Source: Croceivirga sp009797885 (GTDB lineage Bacteria; Bacteroidota; Bacteroidia; Flavobacteriales; Flavobacteriaceae). Taken from it: a stretch of DNA of 64,000 nucleotides. The notes under the pieces were generated by a model. That model was not told the DNA's origin and did not search any database. It was given only the letters and a program-made list of their open reading frames with translations. Location of the stretch: NCBI GenBank assembly GCA_045866215.1, contig AP035880.1:62001-126000 (forward strand), in the 5' to 3' direction. The position numbers and the translations under genes were made by a program. This document shows positions 41,555 to 50,606 of this stretch, one piece after another (within the stretch, counting starts at the first letter, position 1; each line of letters begins with the position of its first letter).

Positions 41555-42647
41555 AGGCGGATAAGGTATTTATGACCAATTCAACTTCATACATCTCCGT
41601 TTGATCGTTATTTTGAAAGCTGTACTCCTCATACAATTTAGACAATTGCTGCCTTAGGTTGGTCACTCCAATTCCTTTGGTATATCCCATACCACCACTG
41701 CCCAAGTCTTGATTTTTGGTGTTCTTGACCCTAAAGTATAGTGTTTTTTTCGCTATGGAAAGCCGTATCCATATTTTGGGTTGTTTTAGTTGCCCACTGG
41801 CCCCATGTTTAAAAGCATTTTCCACAATGGAAAGTAACAGTAATGGAGCAATCCTTACATCTCCGTGGATATCCTCGTTGTAGTCCAGCGAACAGTCCAG
41901 TTCAATAGCGTCTCCAAACCGCAGGTGTTCCAGGGCCATGTAATCTTTGATCAGCTTGATTTCATTCCCAAGAGGTACAAACCTATCGTTGCATTTGTAC
42001 AGGATATAGTCCAAAATGGACGCCAGGGCTTCCACCATTTTAGGGGCCTTATCCGATTTCTGTACGGTGAGGGCATAAAGGTTGTTCAAGGTATTGAACA
42101 AAAAATGCGGGTGGATCTGCGCTTTAAGTGCATTGAGTTCCGCCCTGTTTTTATCCCGTTGTAACTCCAATGCGTGTCGTTTTGTCTCGTTACTTTCATA
42201 GACTATATTGGTCAAGGTCATGGCCAATGTTGCCGTTAACAAGGGCGGTAGGTAACTGGTGATCAGATGGGGTATATCACTAAAAATCTCCGATACGGGT
42301 TCTTGCGAAAATGTTCCTTCCCTAAAAATGGGTTCGTAGAGGTAAACATTCACCATTCGATCTAAGGCACCAGTGAAATAGAAAAGCAGACCCGACATGA
42401 CCATAAAAACCAAATACTGCTTCTTTTTCCAAAACCTGGGAATCCAAACAAAATTGAATACATAGGCCGCAACAAACATCGCAGGTAGCCGTTTAAGATT
42501 CTGCAAAAAAATGAGGGCCATCCTTTGCTCGTTCCCATCTTTAAAGAACTGGATCAGGGTAAAACAGATCAAAAGCAGGCACCAAAAAATCAAATATCTT
42601 TTGGGGCCCAATCCCGTATTTGTACTGTTGTACGACTCCCTTTTCAT
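41547..42647 (-). CDS. LytS/YehU-type sensor histidine kinase
   Basis: This is a 366-residue membrane kinase, partner of the LytTR regulator it overlaps. The N-terminal half has about four hydrophobic segments (for example LIFWCLLLICFTLIQF and YLVFMVMSGLLFYFTGAL). They are followed by a short coiled linker and the His_kinase (PF06580) block with the phospho-acceptor histidine in QIHPHFLFNTLNNLYAL near residue 178. The ATPase part carries LLLLSIVENAFKHG (N-box) and GMGYTKGIGVTNLRQQL (G-box). No separate sensory domain is visible, so the signal is probably sensed in or near the membrane. Confidence 0.94.
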   Translation of the reverse strand: MKRESYNSTNTGLGPKRYLIFWCLLLICFTLIQFFKDGNEQRMALIFLQNLKRLPAMFVAAYVFNFVWIPRFWKKKQYLVFMVMSGLLFYFTGALDRMVNVYLYEPIFREGTFSQEPVSEIFSDIPHLITSYLPPLLTATLAMTLTNIVYESNETKRHALELQRDKNRAELNALKAQIHPHFLFNTLNNLYALTVQKSDKAPKMVEALASILDYILYKCNDRFVPLGNEIKLIKDYMALEHLRFGDAIELDCSLDYNEDIHGDVRIAPLLLLSIVENAFKHGASGQLKQPKIWIRLSIAKKTLYFRVKNTKNQDLGSGGMGYTKGIGVTNLRQQLSKLYEEYSFQNNDQTEMYEVELVINTLSAYD

Positions 42648-42843
42648 TGTTTCGAATCCTTAAAAATAGGGAAATACCCCTGCTCAGATGGTGTTTGTGG
42701 ACGAAACCGCGCCAGGCGATGACGGATACGGCGTAACTGCCCATAGAATATCTCCATAGGCTAAAACCAACTTTCCGGTTGCTCCCTACCACAATTGGGC
42801 CATTTTTAGGATTGGCGATGCCTATCCAATTCATCTTTGAAGC

Positions 42844-44142
42844 ATGAAAAAGATACGATTGGACAAACCTAAAAGACGACTATTGCGCAGTATAGGCTTT
42901 GTTTTTTGCATATGGCTTGGTTGGAACATTTATGATCATACCACATGGGTTTTGTTTCCTAAGGACGACTATCCGTTTACCACAATGATAGCCAACAATG
43001 CATATGTCTCCCAAATTCAAAAGGCGGAAAAATGGATGAAAGGAGTGGCCAAAAGACTTGATGTCCCTTCCTTTTCCATTGCCGTTGGCCATCAAGGCAA
43101 CATAATTTGGTCCGCCGCCGAGGGATATGCCCATATGAAATCCTTGCGCCCTGCCACCCCCCGGACCCAATACCGTATAGGAAGCACTTCAAAGGCCATA
43201 ACCGCTACTGGAATTGCTTTGTTGGTAAATGCGGGGAGCATCCCACTGGACAATTATTTGGGTGATACCATTACCAATTGGCCCAAAAAGAGATGGAATT
43301 TTACAACAAGGCAACTCTTGAGTCATACGGCCGGTATAGGCAACTATGAGGATTTTGGGATTGCTTCCGCAAGGTATACACTGTGCAATTGCCACCAGTT
43401 CACTTCAGCATCGGAGGGCATCAAAGTATTCAATCGCTATCCATTGCTTTATCGACCGGGTACCGATTTTAAATATTCCTCTTTTGACGTCAACCTGGCC
43501 AGTGTGGTGTTGGAACAGGCTGCCAATCAACCCTTTTTAGATTATATGCAGGAACATGTATTCCATCCCTTAACCATGGACAACACCTATGCGGATCATA
43601 CCAGGCTAGAAACCCAACATTTGGCAACGTTTTATGAAACCTCAAAGAACCACTACAGGGAATACAGAACAATGGGCATATTGGACGATGTTAACCTGAG
43701 CTATAAATGGGCCGGTGGGGGATTCATTTCCACTCCGACCGATCTGGTCAAAATGGGAAACGCGTGGTTATCCGGTCCTTCATTTTTATCATCCGCAACC
43801 CTAAAGGAGTTTTGGACCCCAGTGCAATTGGATGATGGCAGCATCAATGAGCAGGAATATGCCCTGGGCTGGCGTTCTTGGTTAGCATATCAAAGTGACG
43901 AGATTTTGAACAACACACCTGTTTGGATGGTGCACCACGGGGGAGTGAGCAAGGGATCGATGAATTTTCTGGTGATTTTCCCCCAATATGATTTGGTCAT
44001 CAATGCCTCCATGAACGCAAGAGCCCACACCTTTGGTGAATTTGCAAAAGAAGTAAGACGACTGGCCAATTGCTTTCTGACCGATTTAACAAAACAACCC
44101 TTACCCCTCTACACGGAAATCAAAGCAAAAACTTTTCCCTAA
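42844..44142 (+). CDS. Serine hydrolase, class C beta-lactamase fold
   Basis: This is a 432-residue protein of the beta-lactamase/penicillin-binding-protein-like family (PF00144). An N-terminal hydrophobic helix (GFVFCIWLGWNIY) suggests membrane anchoring with a periplasmic domain. The catalytic motifs are visible: STSK near residues 114-117 (nucleophile serine and lysine), YSS near 210 (in the place of the YxN motif) and HHGG near 363 (third motif). The middle blocks QLLSHTAGIGNYEDF and YKWAGGGFISTPTDLVKMG are family-typical. Members include peptidases, esterases and beta-lactamases, so the substrate is not decided. It is divergent from the LytS/LytTR pair across 196 bp. Confidence 0.87.
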   Translation: MKKIRLDKPKRRLLRSIGFVFCIWLGWNIYDHTTWVLFPKDDYPFTTMIANNAYVSQIQKAEKWMKGVAKRLDVPSFSIAVGHQGNIIWSAAEGYAHMKSLRPATPRTQYRIGSTSKAITATGIALLVNAGSIPLDNYLGDTITNWPKKRWNFTTRQLLSHTAGIGNYEDFGIASARYTLCNCHQFTSASEGIKVFNRYPLLYRPGTDFKYSSFDVNLASVVLEQAANQPFLDYMQEHVFHPLTMDNTYADHTRLETQHLATFYETSKNHYREYRTMGILDDVNLSYKWAGGGFISTPTDLVKMGNAWLSGPSFLSSATLKEFWTPVQLDDGSINEQEYALGWRSWLAYQSDEILNNTPVWMVHHGGVSKGSMNFLVIFPQYDLVINASMNARAHTFGEFAKEVRRLANCFLTDLTKQPLPLYTEIKAKTFP

Positions 44143-44208
44143 GTCGAAAATGGCATAAACCACCTAGGAACCCAACAAAAATTCAATCATACAATCCTGA
44201 AAAGGCTC

Positions 44209-45471
44209 TTATTTAAGAAGGTTCCATTGCTGTTGTTCGTCCTCCAAAACCAACTCTTTTATTTCCCCCTGTCCTTCAAAGGTCCATTGCACCCCTCCTA
44301 TCTTCCCTAAATCTACCTTAAGCTCTTTTTGGAAGGCAATTTGATCATCCAAGACTATAGTGAGCATACCATCGCTCACCTTCAATTCACATCGGGTCCA
44401 TTGACCCATATCCCTACCAAAGGCAGAAAGGTCATGGTTTCTCCCAGAAATCATTTCATTGTCCATAAAAAAGCCCAAATCGCCCACACATCCGGGAATA
44501 CTGAACTCCAAAGAAATGACTTCCCGGGTTCCCGTTACTGTCATTCGTATGGAACGGCAGATACTATGTTCGCTGGATTTTGGCATTCTAAAAGTGGTCG
44601 CCATTGAAAAATCAGTACCATCGATACTGGGATTGGGGGAAAGCTGAGCCAAATAGAGTTCCCCGCCTTCCATACCATCCATCTTCTCCAAAACCCCTGA
44701 TCGTATCCCAAGATATTCCCCTTTGTAGAACTCTTCAGGTTTTAGATAGGTTATCTCTCCCCCATCCCCCAACAGTAATCCTTGCCACCCTTGTGTAGGG
44801 ATATACAACTCCCGCTCCAATAGGATCTGTTCATTGGCCATCAGTTTGGTAAGGAAATAACCGGGTAGGTAATATGTGGAGGTCACCAATCCTTTGGCCT
44901 TATGTAAAGGAATACGTTTATCACTGTCCCAAGACTGTTGAATGTACATGCTGTCCGGTGAAAGTGGACCCAAATCATATTGAAAAATGACCGTATTGGG
45001 ATATCCAATAGCTACTTTTTCAAATGAAAATGAAACATTTTCCGTTGGGAATTCGGCTTTGGGAGTGGTACGGGCCTCATTTGGATTTTTCCCTCCTCGT
45101 AAAAAAAACAGGGCCAAAAGTAGTATCACCGTACTCCCTATTCCCCATTTCCAAAATCCATAGGGGATTTTGGATAATTTACCTGTGCTCCGGCCATTGG
45201 AATGGGCTTGCTGAAAATCCCTCCAGCTTTCATAGCCTACAAATTCCGAAAGGATATCAAAAGTAGTAACGCTGGGATTGGCCACAACTTCTGCCCTCCC
45301 CCAAATGCGTTTTAGGGTAGTGACGCTTAACCTTTTACCGGTAACCTTAAAGATTTGATCACTAAGATCCTTGAAGTCCTTGTTGGTCCAGGAATCTCCA
45401 GTACCCCAACCCAAATGGGATTCGATACAAGTAACCAAATGCTTTTTCATACGTAAATCCTGCTTTTTCAT
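44209..45471 (-). CDS. Membrane-anchored putative HTH regulator with lectin-like outer domain
   Basis: This 420-residue protein has three parts. Residues 1-90 are a cytoplasmic helical domain (DFKDLSDQIFKVTGKRLSV followed by TTLKRIWGR) that looks like a helix-turn-helix, a pattern I associate with flavobacterial regulators. A transmembrane helix follows (GIGSTVILLLALFFL, about 108-125). The periplasmic part of about 290 residues ends in a beta-rich domain (EVISLEFSIPG, LTIVLDDQIAFQKEL) resembling a concanavalin/LamG fold. A second ATG at 45450 is an equally good start. It is divergent from a secreted protein that also looks lectin-like, with three 10-bp repeats between them. A one-component sensor and regulator is inferred; ligand and fold are unproven. 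Confidence 0.55.
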   Translation of the reverse strand: MKKQDLRMKKHLVTCIESHLGWGTGDSWTNKDFKDLSDQIFKVTGKRLSVTTLKRIWGRAEVVANPSVTTFDILSEFVGYESWRDFQQAHSNGRSTGKLSKIPYGFWKWGIGSTVILLLALFFLRGGKNPNEARTTPKAEFPTENVSFSFEKVAIGYPNTVIFQYDLGPLSPDSMYIQQSWDSDKRIPLHKAKGLVTSTYYLPGYFLTKLMANEQILLERELYIPTQGWQGLLLGDGGEITYLKPEEFYKGEYLGIRSGVLEKMDGMEGGELYLAQLSPNPSIDGTDFSMATTFRMPKSSEHSICRSIRMTVTGTREVISLEFSIPGCVGDLGFFMDNEMISGRNHDLSAFGRDMGQWTRCELKVSDGMLTIVLDDQIAFQKELKVDLGKIGGVQWTFEGQGEIKELVLEDEQQQWNLLK

Positions 45472-45500
45472 AAATCTAGGATATTGGATTCTTTAACCCT

Positions 45501-45530
45501 GGATTGAACAGGATTAAACAAAATTGAACA
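45501..45530. promoter_or_regulatory. Three direct repeats with exact 10-bp period
   Basis: ATTGAACA (45503-45510), ATTAAACA (45513-45520) and ATTGAACA (45523-45530) repeat every 10 bp, one per helical turn, in the 122-bp gap between divergent genes. They lie 30 bp from the regulator start and just upstream of the -33 of the secreted-protein gene. This is the expected shape of an operator for cooperative binding by the neighbouring regulator. Confidence 0.6.
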
Positions 45531-45539
45531 AGCGAATCC

Positions 45540-45571
45540 TTGTAATTCAAAACACCCATAAATTACATTTG
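45540..45571 (+). promoter_or_regulatory. Putative Bacteroidota promoter of the secreted lectin-like gene
   Basis: TTG at 45540-45542 and TACATTTG at 45564-45571 match the -33/-7 consensus TTG and TAnnTTTG, with a 21-bp spacer (19 is usual). The start codon is at 45594. Confidence 0.5.
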
Positions 45572-45593
45572 GTCATATCAAATTTAATTCGAA

Positions 45594-46751
45594 ATGACAA
45601 AAGTTAACAGCATTATCAAAAAGCTTATTCACCTATTCTTCATTTTTCTTACCGTTACTTTATATGGACAGCGAAAAGAAATTAGGATTCCAATGACCGC
45701 TGCGGCTTGGAAGCACAATACTGAAACAGTGGAGTTTGTGACCCATAGATCGGTTGCAGCAATACGTCCAAAAGCTGGAGAGAACCTTAATATTCAATTA
45801 AAGGATCACCAATTTACCAATGGTACCATCGAATATGATGTGGAGTTTACGGGAAGAGGGTTTCCGGGTATTGGATTTCGATCGTCCAACGATCAAAAAT
45901 ATGCTGAGCTTTTTTATATACGCTACTTTGGTACGGTAGATCCACTGAGTCGATACGCCACGCAATACGCTACGGTAATCGATGGTGTGAACATGTGGGA
46001 CATGACCGATGAGTATCAAGCTGCGGCCACGATTTATGACGAAGGGTGGAACCATGTAAAACTGGTAATACATGGCAAACAAATGCGGGTCTATGTAAAC
46101 GATATGGACAAGGTTGCCTTACACATACCTAGTTTGGAAGGCACTGGAAAAAGTGGGAGTATCTACCTGACCGGTGATGTCATCTATGCCAATCTCGTTA
46201 TAAAACCGAACGCCGTAGGGGATTTACCGGAAGTTGAAGGCTATGACCCTACCTACAGTGACACCCGCTATCTTAAGAATTGGTTGGTATCCGCTCCTGT
46301 GGACTTGGCCTTTAACAGGGATATCATGAAGCCCGGTGTTGCAATCGATAGCACGTTGCTCAATGATTCCAGTTGGAAACCCCTGGTTACCGAACGCCGC
46401 GGGATGGTCAACCTTACCCGGGAATATGGCGCGACGGAAAATGGGAAACGACGTTTGGTATGGCTTAAGACCAATATCAAGTCCAACGTAAATCAGGTTT
46501 GCAAGCTTAACCTTGGCTTTAGTGATGAAATATGGGTATTCCTGGATGGCCAACCCCTATACATCGATAAAAACTACTACGGTTCGCCAGGTATGAAAGA
46601 GCCCAGGGGACGATGTACTATAGAAAACAGTGAAATCATGGTACCTCTTAAAAAAGGGGACAATGAATTGCTGTTAGGTGTGGCCCATTACTTTTTTGGA
46701 TGGGGGGTCACTGCACGTTTGGATAGTACCGACGACCTGAAATTTGAATAA
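45594..46751 (+). CDS. Secreted lectin/LamG-fold-like protein (DUF1080-type)
   Basis: This is a 385-residue exported protein with a signal peptide (LIHLFFIFLTVTLYGQ). The first about 190 mature residues have the run of strands expected of a concanavalin-like jelly roll of the DUF1080/LamG kind: FTNGTIEYDVEFTGRGFPG, FRSSNDQKYAELFYIR, WNHVKLVIHGKQMRVYVND and SGSIYLTGDVIYANLVI. The C-terminal half (VCKLNLGFSDEIWVFLDGQ, NELLLGVAHYFFGWG) resembles a second beta-sandwich. Such proteins bind or cleave glycans, but no catalytic residue can be pointed to. It is divergent from the putative membrane regulator, suggesting that the two act on the same ligand. It converges with carB. Confidence 0.65.
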   Translation: MTKVNSIIKKLIHLFFIFLTVTLYGQRKEIRIPMTAAAWKHNTETVEFVTHRSVAAIRPKAGENLNIQLKDHQFTNGTIEYDVEFTGRGFPGIGFRSSNDQKYAELFYIRYFGTVDPLSRYATQYATVIDGVNMWDMTDEYQAAATIYDEGWNHVKLVIHGKQMRVYVNDMDKVALHIPSLEGTGKSGSIYLTGDVIYANLVIKPNAVGDLPEVEGYDPTYSDTRYLKNWLVSAPVDLAFNRDIMKPGVAIDSTLLNDSSWKPLVTERRGMVNLTREYGATENGKRRLVWLKTNIKSNVNQVCKLNLGFSDEIWVFLDGQPLYIDKNYYGSPGMKEPRGRCTIENSEIMVPLKKGDNELLLGVAHYFFGWGVTARLDSTDDLKFE

Positions 46752-46770
46752 TATCCATTGCACATCATTA

Positions 46771-46810
46771 AGGTGGAAGATGCTTATTTGCTTAAGTACA
46801 TCTTCCGCCT
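46771..46810. terminator. Inverted repeat between convergent genes
   Basis: AGGTGGAAGATG (46771-46782) and CATCTTCCGCCT (46799-46810) form 12-bp arms with one mismatch around a 16-nt loop that contains the carB stop codon. It may end transcription from both sides; no T-run follows on either strand. Confidence 0.5.
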
Positions 46811-49636
46811 TGAATACAAATTATAGAATTCATCTTCCTTTAGACTGTCTATAAACAAGATACTTTCCCCCGTACTCTTCATCTCTGGCCCCAAGTTCTT
46901 GTTCACATTGGGAAACTTGTTGAAAGAGAAAACTGGCTGTTTTATGGCATAGCCTTCCAAATGTGGATTAAAATCAAAATCCTTGACCTTTTTTTCGCCC
47001 AACATGACTTTGGTGGCATAATTAACATAGGGTTCCCCATAGGCTTTGGCAATAAAAGGGACCGTTCTGGATGCCCGTGGATTGGCTTCAATGATATATA
47101 CGGTATCATCCTTGATCGCAAACTGAATATTGATCAAACCTACGGTATTTAATGCCAATGCTATTTTCTTGGTATGGTCGCGTATCTGTTGAATAACAAA
47201 TTCCCCTAAGTTGAATGGAGGGAGGGTGGCATTGGAATCACCTGAGTGGATACCGCAGGGTTCTATATGTTCCATAATCCCAATAATATAAATATCCTCT
47301 CCATCACAAATCGCATCTGCTTCAGCTTCAATAGCACCATCCAAATAGTGGTCCAACAGCAGTTTATTGTTTGGGATTTTGCGTAATAGGTCCACAACGT
47401 GGGCCTCCAAATCGTCTTTATTGATTACAATTTTCATGCCCTGACCACCTAAGACATAAGAAGGACGTACCAGTAAAGGGAACCCTAACTCATCGGCAAG
47501 TGCCAAAGCTTCATCGGCAGTTTCGGCCGTACCGAATCTGGGGTAGGGAATATCGTTTTTCTTCAACAATGTGGAAAAGCTTCCCCTATCCTCAGCCAAA
47601 TCGAGGGACTTAAAGCTGGTTCCAATAATATTGATTCCATACTTATCCAGCTTTTCGGCCAATTTAAGTGCTGTTTGTCCGCCCAATTGCACAATGACCC
47701 CCTCTGGCTTTTCATGAAGGATGATGTCATAGATATGCTCCCAAAAAACAGGTTCAAAGTAAAGCTTGTCCGCCGTATCAAAATCGGTGGATACGGTTTC
47801 CGGATTACAATTGATCATTATGGTTTCATAACCACATTCCGCTGCCGCCAATACTCCATGCACACAGCAGTAATCGAACTCAATACCCTGTCCGATCCTA
47901 TTTGGACCCGATCCCAATACAACAATCTTTTTACGATCGGTAACTTCGCTATCGTTTGCTACATAACGTTCGCCATCGGCAGTTTCGATTTCTTCCTCAA
48001 AAGTGGAGTAATAATATGGGGTCAACGCCTTAAATTCCGCCGCACAGGTATCCACCAGTTTGTACACCCTATTGATTTTGAGCTCCATCCGTTTTTTGTG
48101 CACTTCACTTTCATAGCAGTCCAGCATATGGGCAATCTGGCGATCGGCAAATCCTTTTTGTTTGGCTTCCAATAACAATTCCCTGGAAAGGGTGGCTATG
48201 GTATATTTTGAAATTTCCTGCTCTAAATAATGGAGTTCTTCATATTGTTTCAAGAACCACATATCAATCTTGGTGATATCGTGTATCCGCTGCAAGGGTA
48301 CGCCCAATTGTATGGCATCATATATTACAAAGACCCGGTCCCAACTGGGGACGGTCAATTTTTGGATAATGGTCTCGTAATCCTTGTAGCCCTTGCCATC
48401 TGCACCAAGTCCATTTCTTTTGATTTCAAGGGATTGCGTGGCCTTGTGCAATGCTTCCTGGAAGGAACGCCCAATGCCCATGACCTCACCAACGGATTTC
48501 ATTTGTAGGCCCAGGGTCCTATCCGACCCTTCGAACTTATCAAAATTCCAACGGGGAATTTTTACAATGACATAATCCAATGTCGGCTCAAATAGGGCGG
48601 ATGTGGATTTTGTAATCTGATTGCTCAATTCATCCAAAGAGTAGCCAATGGCCAGTTTGGCGGCAATCTTGGCAATAGGATATCCCGTGGCTTTGGATGC
48701 CAAGGCGGAAGATCTGGAAACCCTGGGGTTGATTTCAATGGCAATGATATCCTCTTTTTCGTCCGGGCTTACCGCAAACTGCACGTTGCACCCACCGGCA
48801 AAATCCCCGATGCTGCGCATCATATGGATAGCCATGTCCCGCATACGCTGAAAAGTCCTATCCGATAATGTCATGGCCGGGGCCACAGTGATGGAATCAC
48901 CGGTATGGATACCCATGGGATCCATATTTTCAATGGTACAGATAATGACAACATTATCGTTTTTATCCCGAAGCAGTTCCAACTCGTATTCCTTCCAGCC
49001 CATCAGGGCCTTATCAATCATTACCTCATGGATGGGGGATACTTCCAGGGCGTGGCTCAATTGATTGTCAAACTTTTTGGGATCGTACACAATGGATGCC
49101 CCTGCGCCGCCCAATGTAAACGAGGCCCGTATAACCAAAGGAAAACCAAACTCCTGTGCGATTTCCTTACCCTTTAGAAATGAGGTCGCAGAAGCTTGGG
49201 GAGGCATTCCAATACCAATTTTCAACATCAATTCGCGGAACTTTTCCCGGTCTTCCGTGATGTTGATGGCATCTATGTCCACCCCTATGATTTCCACTCC
49301 AAAATCTTCCCAAATACCTTTTTCATCCGCTTCAATACATAGATTTAAAGCGGTTTGTCCTCCCATTGTAGGTAACACGGCATCAATCTGCGGATGTTTT
49401 TTGAGAATCTCAATAATCGATTTTGTATTTAACGGCTTTAAATAAACATGGTCGGCCATTGAGGGATCCGTCATTATGGTGGCCGGATTGCTATTGATCA
49501 AAATGGTTTCAATACCATCTTCCCGTAAGGAACGTAAGGCCTGCGAGCCTGAATAGTCAAATTCACATGCTTGACCAATGATAATGGGTCCTGAACCAAT
49601 AATTAAAATTGATTTTAAGTCGTCTCTTTTAGGCAT
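46784..49636 (-). CDS. carB: Carbamoyl-phosphate synthase large subunit (short form)
   Basis: The enzyme makes carbamoyl phosphate from bicarbonate, ATP and ammonia (delivered by the glutaminase subunit) for pyrimidine and arginine synthesis. The 950-residue protein has the two homologous ATP-grasp halves. The first opens with ILIIGSGPIIIGQACEFDYS and includes EINPRVSRSSALASKATGYP. The second repeats the pattern as VVLGSGPNRIGQGIEFDYCC and EANPRASRTVPFIAKAYGEP. It stops shortly after NKNLGPEMKSTGE and so lacks the C-terminal MGS-like allosteric domain present in the about 1070-residue enterobacterial enzyme. The small-subunit gene carA is not adjacent. Confidence 0.96.
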   Translation of the reverse strand: MPKRDDLKSILIIGSGPIIIGQACEFDYSGSQALRSLREDGIETILINSNPATIMTDPSMADHVYLKPLNTKSIIEILKKHPQIDAVLPTMGGQTALNLCIEADEKGIWEDFGVEIIGVDIDAINITEDREKFRELMLKIGIGMPPQASATSFLKGKEIAQEFGFPLVIRASFTLGGAGASIVYDPKKFDNQLSHALEVSPIHEVMIDKALMGWKEYELELLRDKNDNVVIICTIENMDPMGIHTGDSITVAPAMTLSDRTFQRMRDMAIHMMRSIGDFAGGCNVQFAVSPDEKEDIIAIEINPRVSRSSALASKATGYPIAKIAAKLAIGYSLDELSNQITKSTSALFEPTLDYVIVKIPRWNFDKFEGSDRTLGLQMKSVGEVMGIGRSFQEALHKATQSLEIKRNGLGADGKGYKDYETIIQKLTVPSWDRVFVIYDAIQLGVPLQRIHDITKIDMWFLKQYEELHYLEQEISKYTIATLSRELLLEAKQKGFADRQIAHMLDCYESEVHKKRMELKINRVYKLVDTCAAEFKALTPYYYSTFEEEIETADGERYVANDSEVTDRKKIVVLGSGPNRIGQGIEFDYCCVHGVLAAAECGYETIMINCNPETVSTDFDTADKLYFEPVFWEHIYDIILHEKPEGVIVQLGGQTALKLAEKLDKYGINIIGTSFKSLDLAEDRGSFSTLLKKNDIPYPRFGTAETADEALALADELGFPLLVRPSYVLGGQGMKIVINKDDLEAHVVDLLRKIPNNKLLLDHYLDGAIEAEADAICDGEDIYIIGIMEHIEPCGIHSGDSNATLPPFNLGEFVIQQIRDHTKKIALALNTVGLINIQFAIKDDTVYIIEANPRASRTVPFIAKAYGEPYVNYATKVMLGEKKVKDFDFNPHLEGYAIKQPVFSFNKFPNVNKNLGPEMKSTGESILFIDSLKEDEFYNLYSRRKMYLSK

Positions 49637-49675
49637 TCTTCGTGTTGCTTTTACTTCAATCGTTAAAAATAGGTC

Positions 49676-49707
49676 AAAAAAAAGGTGCTGATTTTAAATA
49701 CAGCACC
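49676..49707 (-). terminator. Intrinsic terminator of rpmH
   Basis: On the minus strand GGTGCTG and CAGCACC (positions 49701-49707 and 49684-49690) form a perfect 7-bp stem with a 10-nt AT-rich loop, followed by eight T (49683-49676). It lies 30 bp after the rpmH stop and separates rpmH from carB. Confidence 0.9.
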
Positions 49708-49736
49708 TATTAATTAACGAGTTATCGACAGTCCAT

Positions 49737-49895
49737 CTATTTTTTGTGTCTTGGTTCAGATGAAACTGTTAATTTTTTTCTTCCCTTGGCCCTTCTCCTC
49801 GCAAGAACCTTCCTGCCACTGGCAGTAGCCATGCGCTCTCTAAAACCATGTTTGTTTCTTCTTTTCCTCTTGGATGGCTGAAATGTTCTTTTCAT
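49737..49895 (-). CDS. rpmH: 50S ribosomal protein L34
   Basis: This is a 52-residue basic ribosomal protein of the large subunit. The translation begins MKRTFQPSKRKRRNKHGF, continues with RMATASGRKVLARRRAKGR and ends SSEPRHKK, matching the whole length of bacterial L34. It has its own strong promoter (49943-49972) and terminator, so it is monocistronic here. It is not next to rnpA or dnaA, the classical arrangement, so this locus is not the replication-origin region by that criterion. Confidence 0.97.
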   Translation of the reverse strand: MKRTFQPSKRKRRNKHGFRERMATASGRKVLARRRAKGRKKLTVSSEPRHKK

Positions 49896-49942
49896 AGTTA
49901 AAGGTATTTATAAAGACCAAAAGGCCCTGAAAATTCTGGGCG

Positions 49943-49972
49943 CAAATATACAAAGAGTTTTTACTTTGACAA
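49943..49972 (-). promoter_or_regulatory. rpmH promoter (exact TTG-N19-TAnnTTTG)
   Basis: On the minus strand TTG (49972-49970) is followed after exactly 19 bp by TATATTTG (49950-49943), the full Bacteroidota sigma-A consensus, 47 bp before the rpmH start. Confidence 0.9.
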
Positions 49973-50004
49973 GCGTGTAAAAAAAATGTTTCAACTCTTT
50001 TTGT

Positions 50005-50012
50005 TACTTTTG
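50005..50012 (+). promoter_or_regulatory. Putative -7 element of the TPR gene
   Basis: TACTTTTG fits TAnnTTTG and lies 48 bp before the start codon at 50061. No TTG is present at the usual -33 spacing. Confidence 0.4.
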
Positions 50013-50060
50013 CCTACTTCAAGAATCTTTCGTTCAAATCCACAAAATTAGAACCTAAAA

Positions 50061-50603
50061 ATGTTCCATAAGAATATAAAATTGGTGATTGCCGTATTGA
50101 TCAACGCGTATGCCGTGTATCAATTTGTTGAAGGGTATATAGGTAATGGAATATTCCTGATACTGCTCTCCTTAATCTTTATTTTTTTGTATTTCAGGAA
50201 TGAAATCATTCTTTTGGCGTTCCTACGAATGCGAAAACAGGATATGGAAGGCACCGAAAAATGGTTGTCAAAAATTAAGAACCCAGAAGCGGCCCTGGTG
50301 AAGAAACAACAGGGTTACTATAATTATCTGCATGGCATTATTTACTCACAAAAAAACCTGACCCAAGCTGAAAAATACTTTAGAAAGGCTTTGCGATTGG
50401 GGTTGAACATGGGCTATGATGAGGCCATGGCCAAAATGAGCTTGGCGGGTATTGCCATGCAAAAGGGAAGAAAACGGGAAGCCACCACTTTGCTGCAAGA
50501 AGCCAAGAAACTTGATAAGAATGGTATGTTGACGGATCAGCTCAAAATGATGCAGCAGCAGCTGAAAAAGGGTCCGCAGCAGGTACGGACGCGATATCGC
50601 TAG
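50061..50603 (+). CDS. Membrane-anchored TPR-like protein
   Basis: This is a 180-residue protein with two closely spaced N-terminal hydrophobic helices (LVIAVLINAYAVYQFV and GIFLILLSLIFIFLYF), then a cytoplasmic helical part with about two tetratricopeptide-type helix pairs: YYNYLHGIIYSQKNLTQAEK followed by YFRKALRLG, and MAKMSLAGIAMQKGRKREA followed by TLLQEAKKL. TPR modules mediate protein-protein contact. The tail is basic and glutamine-rich. It is divergent from rpmH and converges with the lytic transglycosylase gene, three bases apart. No partner is evident. Confidence 0.75.
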   Translation: MFHKNIKLVIAVLINAYAVYQFVEGYIGNGIFLILLSLIFIFLYFRNEIILLAFLRMRKQDMEGTEKWLSKIKNPEAALVKKQQGYYNYLHGIIYSQKNLTQAEKYFRKALRLGLNMGYDEAMAKMSLAGIAMQKGRKREATTLLQEAKKLDKNGMLTDQLKMMQQQLKKGPQQVRTRYR

Positions 50604-50606
50604 CCC

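Noticed and set aside
49737..49895. Replication origin next to rpmH
   Set aside because: Although rpmH often marks the origin, there is no rnpA, dnaA or DnaA-box cluster here, and rpmH has its own promoter and terminator.
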